A stretch of DNA of 64,000 nucleotides from contig NZ_JAOCCU010000006.1 of assembly GCF_029840635.1 (NCBI RefSeq), forward strand, positions 95,676 to 159,675. The letters are read 5' to 3'. Under the pieces are notes generated by a model. It did not search any database. It was given only the letters and a program-made list of their open reading frames with translations, and was not told the origin of the DNA. Below are positions 17,433-25,623 of the stretch, in pieces. Position numbers and translations under genes: made by a program. Source of the stretch: Mitsuaria sp. GD03876 (lineage in GTDB: Bacteria; Pseudomonadota; Gammaproteobacteria; Burkholderiales; Burkholderiaceae_C). How positions within the stretch are numbered: the stretch's first letter is position 1; each line of letters starts with the position of its first letter.

Positions 17433-18158
17433 ATGGCTCACGCCGTTCTTGCGGGTCCGCTCGGGATGGACACGCGCCAGACCATCACCGACGAAGGCAC
17501 CGGGCTGCTCAGCCCCTCGCCCCGGCCGGGGCCGGTGGGGATGGACACGCCCTCGGGCGAGAACTGGACGCTGGAGGCGCCCGGCGTGCCGCCCCAGATG
17601 CGGCCGTTCACGCCGTCCAAGCCGGCCGTGCCGGCGGTGACGCCTGACGGCGAGTCCCGGCCGCTGACCTCCGGCGAGATCGCCATGGCGCGCCTGATCT
17701 TCAAGGACTCGATCGACTACAACCAGGTCCGGGTGCACCGGGAGGAGTACCTGCCCTTCGGGCTGCAGAACGACGACACCGCGATGACGCCCAACGGCGA
17801 GATGTACTTCAACCCGAAGCGGTTCAAGGAGGACTTCTCGAAGGAGGCCAACTGGCTCAAGCACTGGTACATGCACGAGATGGTGCATGTGTGGCAGCAC
17901 CAGCTGGGCTACTGGGTGCGACTGCGGGGCGCCATCCGGATCGGGCTGGGCTACGACTACGAGCTGAAGTCGGGCACGACGCTGGGCGACTACAACATGG
18001 AGTCGCAAGGGGATCTGCTGTCGGACTACTACGCGCTGAAGTACCTGAACGATCCGGACGCGATGATCCAGAAGCAGTTCGCCAATCAATTGCCACTTTT
18101 CGAAGAGGTGCTGGATGCCTTCCTCAAGAACCCCGCGGACAAGAAGAACCTCCCTTGA
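17433..18158 (+). CDS. Putative type VI-type effector: HExxH zinc metallopeptidase
   Basis: The 241-residue protein has no signal peptide. Its Pro/Gly-rich N-terminal 75 residues contain two GPxGMDT motifs, followed by a compact enzyme-like domain. That domain carries H148-E-M-V-H152 (in WYMHEMVHVWQHQLGYW) and a downstream NMESQGDLLSDYYALKYL segment whose Glu could be the third zinc ligand, as in gluzincin metallopeptidases. Similar proteins occur beside VgrG/Rhs genes. The following overlapping gene is lipoprotein-like, which fits a periplasm-acting toxin with immunity. A strong AAGGAGGG ribosome-binding site precedes the ATG. No secretion genes are nearby; peptidoglycan or protein cleavage is inference. 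Confidence 0.7.
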   Translation: MAHAVLAGPLGMDTRQTITDEGTGLLSPSPRPGPVGMDTPSGENWTLEAPGVPPQMRPFTPSKPAVPAVTPDGESRPLTSGEIAMARLIFKDSIDYNQVRVHREEYLPFGLQNDDTAMTPNGEMYFNPKRFKEDFSKEANWLKHWYMHEMVHVWQHQLGYWVRLRGAIRIGLGYDYELKSGTTLGDYNMESQGDLLSDYYALKYLNDPDAMIQKQFANQLPLFEEVLDAFLKNPADKKNLP

Positions 18159-18627
18159 AGGGGCGGTCGCGCTGGCGCTGTGCGCCGCGCTGAACAGCGC
18201 CTGCGCGATGTCCCGGATGGGCGACGCGGAGGTGCTGGAGAAGGACGGCCAGCCGTGTTTCGTGGTGCCGGCCAAGGAGCTGTCGCGCGGGCCGAACGTG
18301 CGGGTGCAGGCGGTGTCGGTCGGCGACCAGTCGGCCAAGCCGGTGGTCACGGTGTGGAAGGCGCCGATCGATCCGCCGGCCACGCCGAGTTCGCTCGCCA
18401 ATTGCGTCGCCTATGGGCAGTTGCCGTCCCGGCCAGGCGACCCACCGGCGGCGGAACTGCAGACCGGCAAGGTCTACGAGGTCTACCTCAATGGGCGCTC
18501 GTCGGATTCGTCGGATCCCACGCGGGGATACACCGCGAAGTTCTGCTTCGTCGCCAATGGCGCCGGCAGAAAACTGGTGCAGGTGACCTACCCCTCGCGC
18601 GCGTGGGACGAGGGCGTCTGCCGCTGA
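18115..18627 (+). CDS. Putative type VI immunity periplasmic lipoprotein
   Basis: This 170-residue protein overlaps the effector-like gene by 44 bp, arguing for coupled expression. Its N-terminus has a hydrophobic stretch (GAVALALCAALNS) ending at Cys30, a weak lipobox (NSAC). The mature part reads EKDGQPCFVVPAKEL, VTVWKAPIDPP, KVYEVYLNG, KFCFVANG. This PCF...W...Y.V pattern resembles the small immunity lipoproteins found beside type VI effectors. It would protect the producer in the periplasm. That role is inferred from layout and resemblance. Confidence 0.65.
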   Translation: MPSSRTPRTRRTSLEGAVALALCAALNSACAMSRMGDAEVLEKDGQPCFVVPAKELSRGPNVRVQAVSVGDQSAKPVVTVWKAPIDPPATPSSLANCVAYGQLPSRPGDPPAAELQTGKVYEVYLNGRSSDSSDPTRGYTAKFCFVANGAGRKLVQVTYPSRAWDEGVCR

Positions 18628-18650
18628 ATGCAGGTCATCTGCAAGCTCGG

Positions 18651-18950
18651 TCATTCATTGAATAGCCTCTCGATGTCCTGCGACGAATGAACGATGCGGT
18701 GGACATCGACGCAGGCAGCTTCGATGTCGATGGAGTAATAGATCGCGTAGCGGCCATGCAGCCGGCGGCGCACATCGGGATGCTGGGGGAGGCGGGCGAA
18801 TGGGAACGAGCTCGCCATGGTGGACAGGCCGTCCGCCTTGATGCCGAGCTCGGCGACAAACGACTCGGCGCGTCCGGGGTTGTCCCTGGCGATGTACAAG
18901 CCGATTGTTCGGAGATCACGCTTCGCCTCCGGGAGGAGGCGAACGATCAT
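18651..18950 (-). CDS. parE: ParE-family toxin (module 1)
   Basis: The 99-residue RelE/ParE-superfamily toxin begins IVRLLPEAKRDLRTIGLYIA. It contains NPGRAESFVAEL, a RRRLHGRYAIYYSID core and a VDVHRIVHSSQDIERLF end. ParE proteins poison DNA gyrase and are neutralised by ParD. Its ATG overlaps the upstream antitoxin stop by ATGA. A second, more diverged copy is at 27726-28031. Confidence 0.88.
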   Translation of the reverse strand: MIVRLLPEAKRDLRTIGLYIARDNPGRAESFVAELGIKADGLSTMASSFPFARLPQHPDVRRRLHGRYAIYYSIDIEAACVDVHRIVHSSQDIERLFNE

Positions 18951-19204
18951 TTCCTGGCGTTCCCCATTGCGCGGATCTCCGCGATCAGCGGGCCGACGAC
19001 CGCCTGGACGGATTCGCCTTCACCGGCCGCGGCGGCGGCCTTGCTCCTCGCGATCGAGTCCTGGAACTCGTTCAGCGTCGCCTCTCGCCACCCGCGCAAT
19101 TCCTCGCTCTCACGCAGCACCTGCGTGCGCGACGCATACCTTCCGCTTTCGATCAGATCCAGCACGATGGCCTCCAGGTCGGGTCCCAAATCTGCGTGAA
19201 TCAT
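18947..19204 (-). CDS. parD: ParD-family antitoxin (module 1)
   Basis: The 85-residue antitoxin has a ribbon-helix-helix-like N-terminus (IVLDLIESGRYASRTQVLRE, then SEELRGWRE) and an Ala-rich C-terminal tail that would wrap ParE. The start MIHADLGPDLE at 19204 is chosen because the same residue begins the homologous ParD at 28028. The frame stays open upstream, but the DNA there is less conserved. ParD proteins normally repress their own promoter; the conserved DNA upstream of both copies supports this. Confidence 0.88.
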   Translation of the reverse strand: MIHADLGPDLEAIVLDLIESGRYASRTQVLRESEELRGWREATLNEFQDSIARSKAAAAAGEGESVQAVVGPLIAEIRAMGNARK

Positions 19205-19290
19205 CTCGAGCGTTCCGTCGGAAGGAAATCGCATCGTAGGGGGTGACCCCCTCCCCAACAAGCGGGCCCCCTTGCCGCGAAGTTGTTCGC
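19096..19290. repeat. Direct repeat copy 1 (ParD 5' end plus upstream DNA)
   Basis: Positions 19096-19290 align without gaps to 28177-28371 (constant offset 9081). By manual count 100 of 109 bases match in the ParD-coding part and 66 of 86 upstream of its start. The upstream part contains a shared GTAGGGGGTGA followed by TCCCCAAC, a likely operator/promoter. Confidence 0.85.
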
Positions 19291-19587
19291 ACAGGTCGGT
19301 GTTCGCGCGACACCTGACCCCCTTCCGAGCCGCGAAAGACCGCGCCGGCCTGCCCGGAAGTTCAGGAAACCTTCAGGCACCCCCTCGTACTCTGACGCCC
19401 GTCTCGTCGCCACGGCGAGCCGGCCTTCCCCACCACCCAGGAGCGTTCATGGATCCCGACCCTAGTCCCCGACGTCCCGCGGCCCCAGCCGCCCCGACCC
19501 TTTCCTCGCATTCATCGCGAGCGACGTCCGACCGGATCCTCCGCGCCTGAGCGCGAGGGGCCGCGGCCGTCGCCGCCGGAGCCCCTC
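19205..19587. other. Regulatory region between parD and the metal-efflux operon
   Basis: This 383-bp stretch holds the ParDE promoter side of the 195-bp repeat and a GACACCTGACCCCC motif near 19310. It also holds the tandem TTCAGG site at 19361-19377 and a possible 33-codon leader ORF (19449-19550) with AGGAGC six bases upstream. That ORF has mixed third-position GC and is not called as a gene. Confidence 0.5.
19361..19393 (+). promoter_or_regulatory. Tandem TTCAGG repeat, probable response-regulator site for the efflux operon
   Basis: TTCAGG at 19361-19366 and again at 19372-19377 are spaced 11 bp start to start, one helical turn, as in OmpR-family regulator boxes. A TACTCT hexamer at 19388-19393 could be the -10 element. 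The site precedes the efflux genes whose own operon encodes an OmpR-family regulator. Binding is inferred. Confidence 0.55.
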
Positions 19588-19782
19588 ATGCTGAACTTCC
19601 TCACCCGCTTCCCGCGCCGCGACACGCTGCGCGACCTGGTCGACCTCGCCGTGGCGCGCCGCCGCGCCCGCCGCACCGCCGCCCTGATGGACCTCCACGG
19701 TCCCCACGAGACCCACGCGCCGTACCACGCGCCCGCACCGCGCCGCCCGCTGCAAGGGCTGCTCGTGCCGCTCGGCGACTGA
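19588..19782 (+). CDS. Small basic protein at the head of the efflux operon, unknown function
   Basis: This 64-residue ORF (MLNFLTRFPRRDTLRDLVDL..., ending LVPLGD) has almost exclusively G/C third codon positions and a GGAG about 7 nt before the ATG, so it is likely translated. It is rich in Arg and His (two RR/RRR runs, a HGPHETHAPYHAP segment). The histidines might bind metal, which would suit its place 57 bp ahead of the metal-efflux genes, but this is speculation. No family is recognised. Confidence 0.5.
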   Translation: MLNFLTRFPRRDTLRDLVDLAVARRRARRTAALMDLHGPHETHAPYHAPAPRRPLQGLLVPLGD

Positions 19783-19839
19783 CCGCCGGCTCGTTCCCCC
19801 TTCCTCCCTCTTCCTCCCCCTTCCTTCGGAGAACCCCTC

Positions 19840-21024
19840 ATGAGGACCCTCCTCAGGCCCCGTCGCGCGTCGACGAGTCCACGCCCACGCCCGCGCCCGC
19901 TCGCCCTGGCGTCCTCGCTCGTCCTCGCGCCGCTGCTGTCGCTGACGCTCGGCGGCTGCGACGGCGAAGCCGCCCAGGCCGACCCGCTGTCCGCCGCGCC
20001 GGGCGCCGCGGCCACGCTGCGCCACGAGGGCGCCGAGGTCGTCGTGCCCGAGCGCTCGCCGCTGCGCGAGCGGCTCGTCGTCGCCGCGGTGCAGCGCCGC
20101 GCGGTCGAGCAGCCGATCACCGCGCCCGGCGCGATCGAGGCGCTGCCGGATCACCTCGCGCGCATCACGCCGCCGGTCAGCGGCCGCATCGAGCAGCTGC
20201 ATCGCGCCCTCGGCGACGCGGTGCGCGCGGGCGACGTGCTGGTCACGCTCGCCTCGGCCGACCTGAGCGCGGCCCGCGGCGACGCCGCCAAGGCCCGCGA
20301 CGCCGCCGCCCAGGCGCGCCGCGACCTCGACCGCCAGCAGTTGCTCCTGGACGCCGGCATCGCCGCGCGCAAGGACCTCGAGGCCGCGCAGCTCGCGAGC
20401 GCCCAGGCCGAGAACGACCTGCGCACGGCGCAAGCCAAGCTCGCGCAACTGGGCGCCGGCGAGACCGAGGGCCGGCGCCTGGTGGTGCGCGCGCCGCTGG
20501 CCGGCCGCGTCATCGAGATGAGCGCCGCGCCAGGCGGCTACTGGAACGACATCAACGCGCCGCTGATGACCGTGGCCGATCTGAGCCAGGTCTCGCTGAC
20601 GGCCGCGGTGCCGGAGAAGGACCTGGCGCAGGTGTTCGTCGGCCAGCGCGCGCAGGTGCGCCTGAACGCCTATCCCGACGCGCCGCGCGAGGGCACCGTG
20701 CGCTACCTCGGCGAGGTGCTCGACACCGACACCCGCACCGTCAAGGTCCGCTTGATCCTGGACAACGCCGACGGCCGCCTGCGCCCCGGCATGTTCGCCA
20801 AGGTGCTCTTCGCCGGCCCGTCGCACGAGGCCCCGGTCGTGCCGGCCTCCGCGCTGCTGCAGAACGGCCTGTTCACCCGCGTCTACGTCGAGCGCGCGCC
20901 CGGCCGCTACGCCGCCCGCGACGTCACCGTCGGCGCGGCGCTGGGCGACGCGGTCGAGATCCTGTCCGGCCTGAAGCCGGGCGAGCGCGTCGTCGTGCGC
21001 GAGGGAGTGCTGCTCAATGATTGA
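19840..21024 (+). CDS. czcB: RND efflux periplasmic adaptor (CzcB/CusB family lipoprotein)
   Basis: This 394-residue adaptor links the inner-membrane RND pump to the outer-membrane channel. It has a basic, Pro-rich leader, then a hydrophobic stretch with lipobox LGGC (Cys40). An HlyD-like barrel/lipoyl segment follows (ITPPVSGRIEQLHRALGDAV), then an alpha-helical hairpin rich in Ala/Arg (residues about 145-200, ARGDAAKARDAAAQARRDLD) and beta-barrel and membrane-proximal domains (VRAPLAGRVIEMSAAPGGYW, RPGMFAKVLFAGP, GLKPGERVVVREG). It lacks the His-rich N-terminal extension of classical CzcB. It overlaps czcA by 8 bp. Confidence 0.9.
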   Translation: MRTLLRPRRASTSPRPRPRPLALASSLVLAPLLSLTLGGCDGEAAQADPLSAAPGAAATLRHEGAEVVVPERSPLRERLVVAAVQRRAVEQPITAPGAIEALPDHLARITPPVSGRIEQLHRALGDAVRAGDVLVTLASADLSAARGDAAKARDAAAQARRDLDRQQLLLDAGIAARKDLEAAQLASAQAENDLRTAQAKLAQLGAGETEGRRLVVRAPLAGRVIEMSAAPGGYWNDINAPLMTVADLSQVSLTAAVPEKDLAQVFVGQRAQVRLNAYPDAPREGTVRYLGEVLDTDTRTVKVRLILDNADGRLRPGMFAKVLFAGPSHEAPVVPASALLQNGLFTRVYVERAPGRYAARDVTVGAALGDAVEILSGLKPGERVVVREGVLLND

Positions 21025-24000
21025 ACGCCTCGTCCGCCTGTGCTTCGAGCGCCGCGGCATCGTCTGGCTGGTGTTCGTGTTCGCCGCGCTCTACGGCGTG
21101 CACAGCTTCCGGCAGCTGCCGCTGGAGGCCTATCCCGACATCGCCGACGTCACCTCGCAGATCGTCACCCAGGTCAACGGCCTGGCCGCCGAGGAGGTCG
21201 AGCAGCAGATCACCATCCCCATCGAGCGCGCGCTGCTGGGCACGCCCGGCATGCAGGTGCTGCGCACGCGCAGCCTGTTCGGGCTGTCGCTGGTGACGGT
21301 GGTGTTCCAGGACGGCGTCGAGGGCTACTGGTCGCGCGAGCGGCTGCAGGAGCGCCTGTCCGACCTCACCTTGCCCTACGGCGCCAAGCCGGGCCTGGAC
21401 CCGTACACCTCGCCCACCGGCGAGATCTACCGCTACACGCTCGAGAGCCCGACCCGCGGCCTGCGCGAGCTGTCCGAGCTGCAGACCTGGACCGTCATCC
21501 CGCGCCTGAAGAAGGTCGCGGGCGTCGTGGACGTCACCAACTTCGGCGGGCTGACCACGCAGTTCATGCTGGAGCTCGATCCCGCGCGCCTGACGCAGTA
21601 CGGCCTGACGCTGAGCCAGGTGGTCGACGCGATCAACGCCAACAACACCAGCGGCGGCGGCAGCGTCGTCGACCGCGGCGAGCAGACCTACGTCGTGCGC
21701 GGCGTGGGCCTGCTGACCTCGCTGCGCGACATGGGGCACGTCGTGGTGAAGAGCACCGGCGGCGTGCCGGTGCTGGTCGAGGACCTGGGCCGGCTGCGCT
21801 ACGGCAACGTCGAGCGCCGCGGCATCCTCGGCAAGGACCGCAACGGCGACACGATCGAGGGCATCGTGCTGCTGCTCAAGGAAACCAACCCGTCGCGCAC
21901 GCTCGACGGGTTGCACGCGGCCGTGGCCGAACTCAACGGCGGGCTGCTGCCCGGCGACGTCAAGGTCGTGCCCTACCTGGACCGCTCGACGCTGATCGAC
22001 ACCACGGCGCGCACCGTCGGCCACACGATGGTGGAGGGCATGGTCGTCGTCACGCTGGTGCTGCTGCTGTTCCTGGGCAGCCCGCGCGCGGCGCTGGTCG
22101 TGGCGGTGACGATCCCGCTGGCGCTGTTGTCCGCGTTCATCTTCATGCACCACGCGAAGGTGCCGGCCAACCTGCTGTCGCTGGGCGCGATCGACTTCGG
22201 CATCCTGGTCGACGGCGCGGTCGTGGTCGTCGAGCACCTGTTGCGCCGCCGCGAGCGCGAGGCGGGCCGGGCGCTGACGCCGGGCGACGCGATCGCGGCC
22301 ACGCTGCAGGTGGCGCGGCCGATCTTCTTCGGCATGGCGGTGATCGCCGCCGCCTACCTGCCGCTGTTCGCCTTCGAGCGCATCGAATACAAGCTGTTCA
22401 GCCCGATGGCCTACGCAGTCGGCGCGGCGCTGGTGGGCGCGCTGCTGGTCGCGCTGGTGTTGACGCCGGCGCTGGCCTGGCTGGCGTTCCGACGGCCGCG
22501 GCCCGCGGTCCGCAATCGGCCGCTCGAGGCGCTGCAGGTCCGTTATGCCGCGTTCCTCGACCGCGCCGTCGGCGCGCGCCGGGGGCTGGCACTGGCGGTG
22601 GCCGGCGCGGCGGTGGCGCTGGTGGCGCTCGCCGGCACGATCGGGCGCGACTTCCTGCCCTACCTGGACGAGGGCTCGATCTGGCTCCAGGTGCAGATGC
22701 CGCCCGGCATCACGCTGGACAAGGCCGCCGCGATGGCGGACGAGCTGCGCCGCGTCACGCTCGAGTTTCCCGAGGTGTCGCATGTCGTGACGCAGACCGG
22801 CCGCAACGACGACGGCACCGACTACTGGACGCCGTCCCACATCGAGGCCAGCGTCGGGCTCAAGCCCTACGACACCTGGACCACGCCCGGCGGCAAGCAG
22901 GCGCTGATCCAGCGCCTGAGCGAGCGTTACGCCCGCATGCCGGGCTACGCCGTGTCCTTCATGCAGCCGATGATCGACGGCGTGCAGGACAAGCTGTCCG
23001 GCGCGCACAGCGACCTGGTGGTCAAGGTCTTCGGCGACGACCTCGACGAGGGCCGGCGCATCGCGGGCCGCGTGGCCGAGGTGCTGCGCGGCATCCCCGG
23101 CGCGGCCGACGTGGCGGTCGACGTCGAGCCGCCGCTGCCCAACCTGCGCATCGACCTGGATCGCGCGGCCGCAGCGCGGCTGGGCATCAACGCGGCCGAC
23201 GTGGCGCACCTGATCTCGACCGGCATCGGCGGCGCGTCGATCGGGCAGGTCTATGTCGGCGAGAAGAGCTACGACATGACGGTGCGCTTCACGCCGGCGT
23301 CGCGCGAGAGCCCGCAGGCGATCGGCGACCTGCGGCTGACCGGCGCCAACGGCGCGCAGGTGCCGCTGTCGGACGTGGCGCGCATCCGCACCACCGTCGG
23401 GGAAAGCGTCATCGTCCGCGAGATGGGCGAGCGCCACCTGATCGTGCGGCTCAACACGCGCGGGCGCGACCTGTCGAGCTTCCTGGCGGAGGCCCAGCCG
23501 GCGCTGGAGCGCGAGGTCCGCTTCGACCGGCAGCGCTTCCACCTGGCCTGGGGCGGGCAGTTCGAGAACCTGCAGCGCGCGCAGCAGCGCCTGGCGGTGA
23601 TCCTGCCGCTGACGCTGGGCGTGATGCTGCTGTTGCTGTTCGGCGAGTTCCGCAACCTGCGCCAGCCGCTGCTGGTGCTGGGCGTGGTGCCGCTGGCGAT
23701 GATCGGCGGCTTCGCCGCGCTGCACCTGCGCGGGATGACGCTGAACGTGTCCAGCGCGGTCGGGTTCATCGCGCTGTTCGGGGTGGCCGTGCTGGGTGGC
23801 GTGCTGATGGTGGCGCAGATCAACCGGTTGCGGCAGGTCGACGGGCTGCCGCTGCGCGAGGCGGTGCTCGAGGGCGCGGCCAGCCGCATGCGGCCGGTGC
23901 TGATGACGGCGACGGTGGCCGCGTTCGGGCTGACCCCCGCGATGCTGGCCACCGGGCTGGGCAGCGACGTGCAGCGCCCGCTGGCGACGGTGGTCGTCGG

Positions 24001-24196
24001 CGGGCTGGCGAGCGCGACGCTGCTGACCCTGTTGTTGCTGCCGGCGCTGTACCACTGGATCGAGCGGCGCGTCGAAGCCGCCGCCGCGCGGCGGGCAGCG
24101 ACCGATACCGCCGACGCCCCCGAAACGCCCGACGCCCGCGGCCGGCACGGCCCGCGCGGCGCCCATGACGACACCGCTCCGGAGACCCTCGCATGA
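21017..24196 (+). CDS. czcA: Heavy-metal efflux RND pump (CzcA/CusA family)
   Basis: This 1059-residue proton-driven pump is in the inner membrane. The N-terminus LVRLCFERRGIVWLVFVFAA begins TM1, followed by a porter domain (YPDIADVTSQIVTQVNGLAAEEVEQQIT) and TM4 with DFGILVDGAVVVVEH. Asp393, Asp399 and Glu406 there have the spacing of the proton-relay residues D402/D408/E415 of Cupriavidus CzcA. This DFG...DGA...E signature is that of divalent-cation (Co/Zn/Cd) pumps rather than the Cu/Ag pump CusA, but the motif ends EH instead of the usual EN, so substrate is uncertain. It lies in an operon with adaptor and outer-membrane channel. Confidence 0.93.
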   Translation: MIERLVRLCFERRGIVWLVFVFAALYGVHSFRQLPLEAYPDIADVTSQIVTQVNGLAAEEVEQQITIPIERALLGTPGMQVLRTRSLFGLSLVTVVFQDGVEGYWSRERLQERLSDLTLPYGAKPGLDPYTSPTGEIYRYTLESPTRGLRELSELQTWTVIPRLKKVAGVVDVTNFGGLTTQFMLELDPARLTQYGLTLSQVVDAINANNTSGGGSVVDRGEQTYVVRGVGLLTSLRDMGHVVVKSTGGVPVLVEDLGRLRYGNVERRGILGKDRNGDTIEGIVLLLKETNPSRTLDGLHAAVAELNGGLLPGDVKVVPYLDRSTLIDTTARTVGHTMVEGMVVVTLVLLLFLGSPRAALVVAVTIPLALLSAFIFMHHAKVPANLLSLGAIDFGILVDGAVVVVEHLLRRREREAGRALTPGDAIAATLQVARPIFFGMAVIAAAYLPLFAFERIEYKLFSPMAYAVGAALVGALLVALVLTPALAWLAFRRPRPAVRNRPLEALQVRYAAFLDRAVGARRGLALAVAGAAVALVALAGTIGRDFLPYLDEGSIWLQVQMPPGITLDKAAAMADELRRVTLEFPEVSHVVTQTGRNDDGTDYWTPSHIEASVGLKPYDTWTTPGGKQALIQRLSERYARMPGYAVSFMQPMIDGVQDKLSGAHSDLVVKVFGDDLDEGRRIAGRVAEVLRGIPGAADVAVDVEPPLPNLRIDLDRAAAARLGINAADVAHLISTGIGGASIGQVYVGEKSYDMTVRFTPASRESPQAIGDLRLTGANGAQVPLSDVARIRTTVGESVIVREMGERHLIVRLNTRGRDLSSFLAEAQPALEREVRFDRQRFHLAWGGQFENLQRAQQRLAVILPLTLGVMLLLLFGEFRNLRQPLLVLGVVPLAMIGGFAALHLRGMTLNVSSAVGFIALFGVAVLGGVLMVAQINRLRQVDGLPLREAVLEGAASRMRPVLMTATVAAFGLTPAMLATGLGSDVQRPLATVVVGGLASATLLTLLLLPALYHWIERRVEAAAARRAATDTADAPETPDARGRHGPRGAHDDTAPETLA

Positions 24197-25584
24197 ACCG
24201 CCTGGTCCGCTATCGCCGTGCCGTGCGCATGGCCCGCCTGGTCCGATTCGCCCGCATCGCCGGACCGATCGCGGCGTCCTGGCTCGCGGCCGCGCTGGCC
24301 GCCGCCGCGATTGCGGTGCCCGAGGCGCGTGCCGCCTCATTGGACCCGCTGCCCGGCGACGTCGCGCTCGCGCGCTACCTGGAGGCGGTCGAGCAGACGA
24401 GCAACGACCTCGCCGCGCAGCGCGAGGCGGTGACCTCGGCGCGGGCCGGCATCGCCATCGCCGGCCTGCGGCCGGATCCGACGCTGTCGCTGGGCGCCGG
24501 GCCGGTCGAGTTCAGCCGGGAGGTCGATCCCAAGCCGCGCCTGGCCCGCAGCGTCGGCCTGTCCTACACCGTCGAGACCGGCGGCAAGCGCGACCGCCGC
24601 CTCGACGTCGCCCGCAGCCAGCTGCGCGCCAGCGAGGTCGCGCTGGACGGCGTGCGGCGCCAGGCCTCGGGCGACGCGGCCGCCGCCTTCATCGAGTCCT
24701 GCCGCTCCCGCGAGGCGCTGCAGCGGCAGGAGGCCTCGTTGCGGTCGCTGTCCGAGATCGTCCGCGTGAACGAGCAGCGGCATCGGGCCGGCGACCTCGG
24801 TGGCCTGGAGCTGCTGCAATCGCGCAATGAGCGCGACCAGTTCCTCGCGACCGTCGTGAAGGCGCGCGCCGACGCGGCGGCGGCGATGGAGGGGCTCTCG
24901 GTGCCGCTCGGCCGGCGTTGGCGCGAGGTGTTCGGCGACCAGTTGCCGCTGTGCGCGTTCCATGACGAGCCGCCGCCGCGGGACGTCGACACGCTGGTGA
25001 CGCAGGCGCTGGACGCGCGGGACGACGTGCTCGGCGCCCGCGCCGCGCTCGACGCCGCGCGCGCCGCCGCCGACCTGACGCGCGCCAACCGCTACGTCGA
25101 TCCGAACATCAGCCTCAGCTATGGCTACACGCCGCGCGGACGCATCGGCGAGGCCGCGGATGGCTCGCCGACGGCGCCGTCGCCGCGCTCGAACACGCTG
25201 TCGCTGTCGCTCTCGGTGCCGATCCCGGTGTCGCGCCTGGCGCGCGGCGACCTGGTCCAGGCCGAGTCCGCGGTCACGCAGGCGATGCTGGGGCTGCGCC
25301 AGACCGAGCTCAAGGCGCAGGCGGATGTCCGGGTCACCTTCATGCAGGTCCACGCGGCCTTCGACAACCTGGCCCGCTACCGCGACGCCACGCTGGTCGA
25401 CGCGGAACGCGTGCTGGCGGGGATGCGGACCTCGTACCAGCACGGCGCGGCGTCGCTGCTGGAGCTGCTGTCGGCGCAGCGTGCGGCCGACGACACCTAC
25501 CTGGCCTACCTCCAGGCGCGCAGCGACCTGGCGGGCGCGACGGTGCGGCTGCAACTGAGCGTCGGCCGCGCGCCGGCGCCCTGA
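24193..25584 (+). CDS. czcC: Outer-membrane efflux channel (CzcC/TolC family)
   Basis: This 463-residue protein has a long positively charged leader and signal segment (ASWLAAALAAAAIAVPEARA) followed by the two OEP repeats of TolC-like channels. The helical barrel segments are visible (SARAGIAIAGLRPDPTLSLG, RHRAGDLGGLELLQSRNERD, and later YQHGAASLLELLSAQRAADD with LAYLQARSDLAGATVRLQLS). It completes the tripartite pump; its ATG overlaps the czcA stop. Confidence 0.9.
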   Translation: MNRLVRYRRAVRMARLVRFARIAGPIAASWLAAALAAAAIAVPEARAASLDPLPGDVALARYLEAVEQTSNDLAAQREAVTSARAGIAIAGLRPDPTLSLGAGPVEFSREVDPKPRLARSVGLSYTVETGGKRDRRLDVARSQLRASEVALDGVRRQASGDAAAAFIESCRSREALQRQEASLRSLSEIVRVNEQRHRAGDLGGLELLQSRNERDQFLATVVKARADAAAAMEGLSVPLGRRWREVFGDQLPLCAFHDEPPPRDVDTLVTQALDARDDVLGARAALDAARAAADLTRANRYVDPNISLSYGYTPRGRIGEAADGSPTAPSPRSNTLSLSLSVPIPVSRLARGDLVQAESAVTQAMLGLRQTELKAQADVRVTFMQVHAAFDNLARYRDATLVDAERVLAGMRTSYQHGAASLLELLSAQRAADDTYLAYLQARSDLAGATVRLQLSVGRAPAP

Positions 25585-25623
25585 CGACATGCGAGACTGC
25601 CGCCGCACGGGAGGAGGGGCGCG

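Noticed and set aside
19449..19550. 33-codon ORF with AGGAGC ahead of the efflux operon as a confident gene
   Set aside because: Third codon positions are mixed and the peptide is low complexity; it is kept only as a leader-peptide possibility.
21014..24340. 1108-codon open frame on the minus strand opposite czcA
   Set aside because: It is antisense to a well-defined RND pump; composition is His/Gln/Arg-rich and repetitive, as expected from the complement of GC-rich codons.
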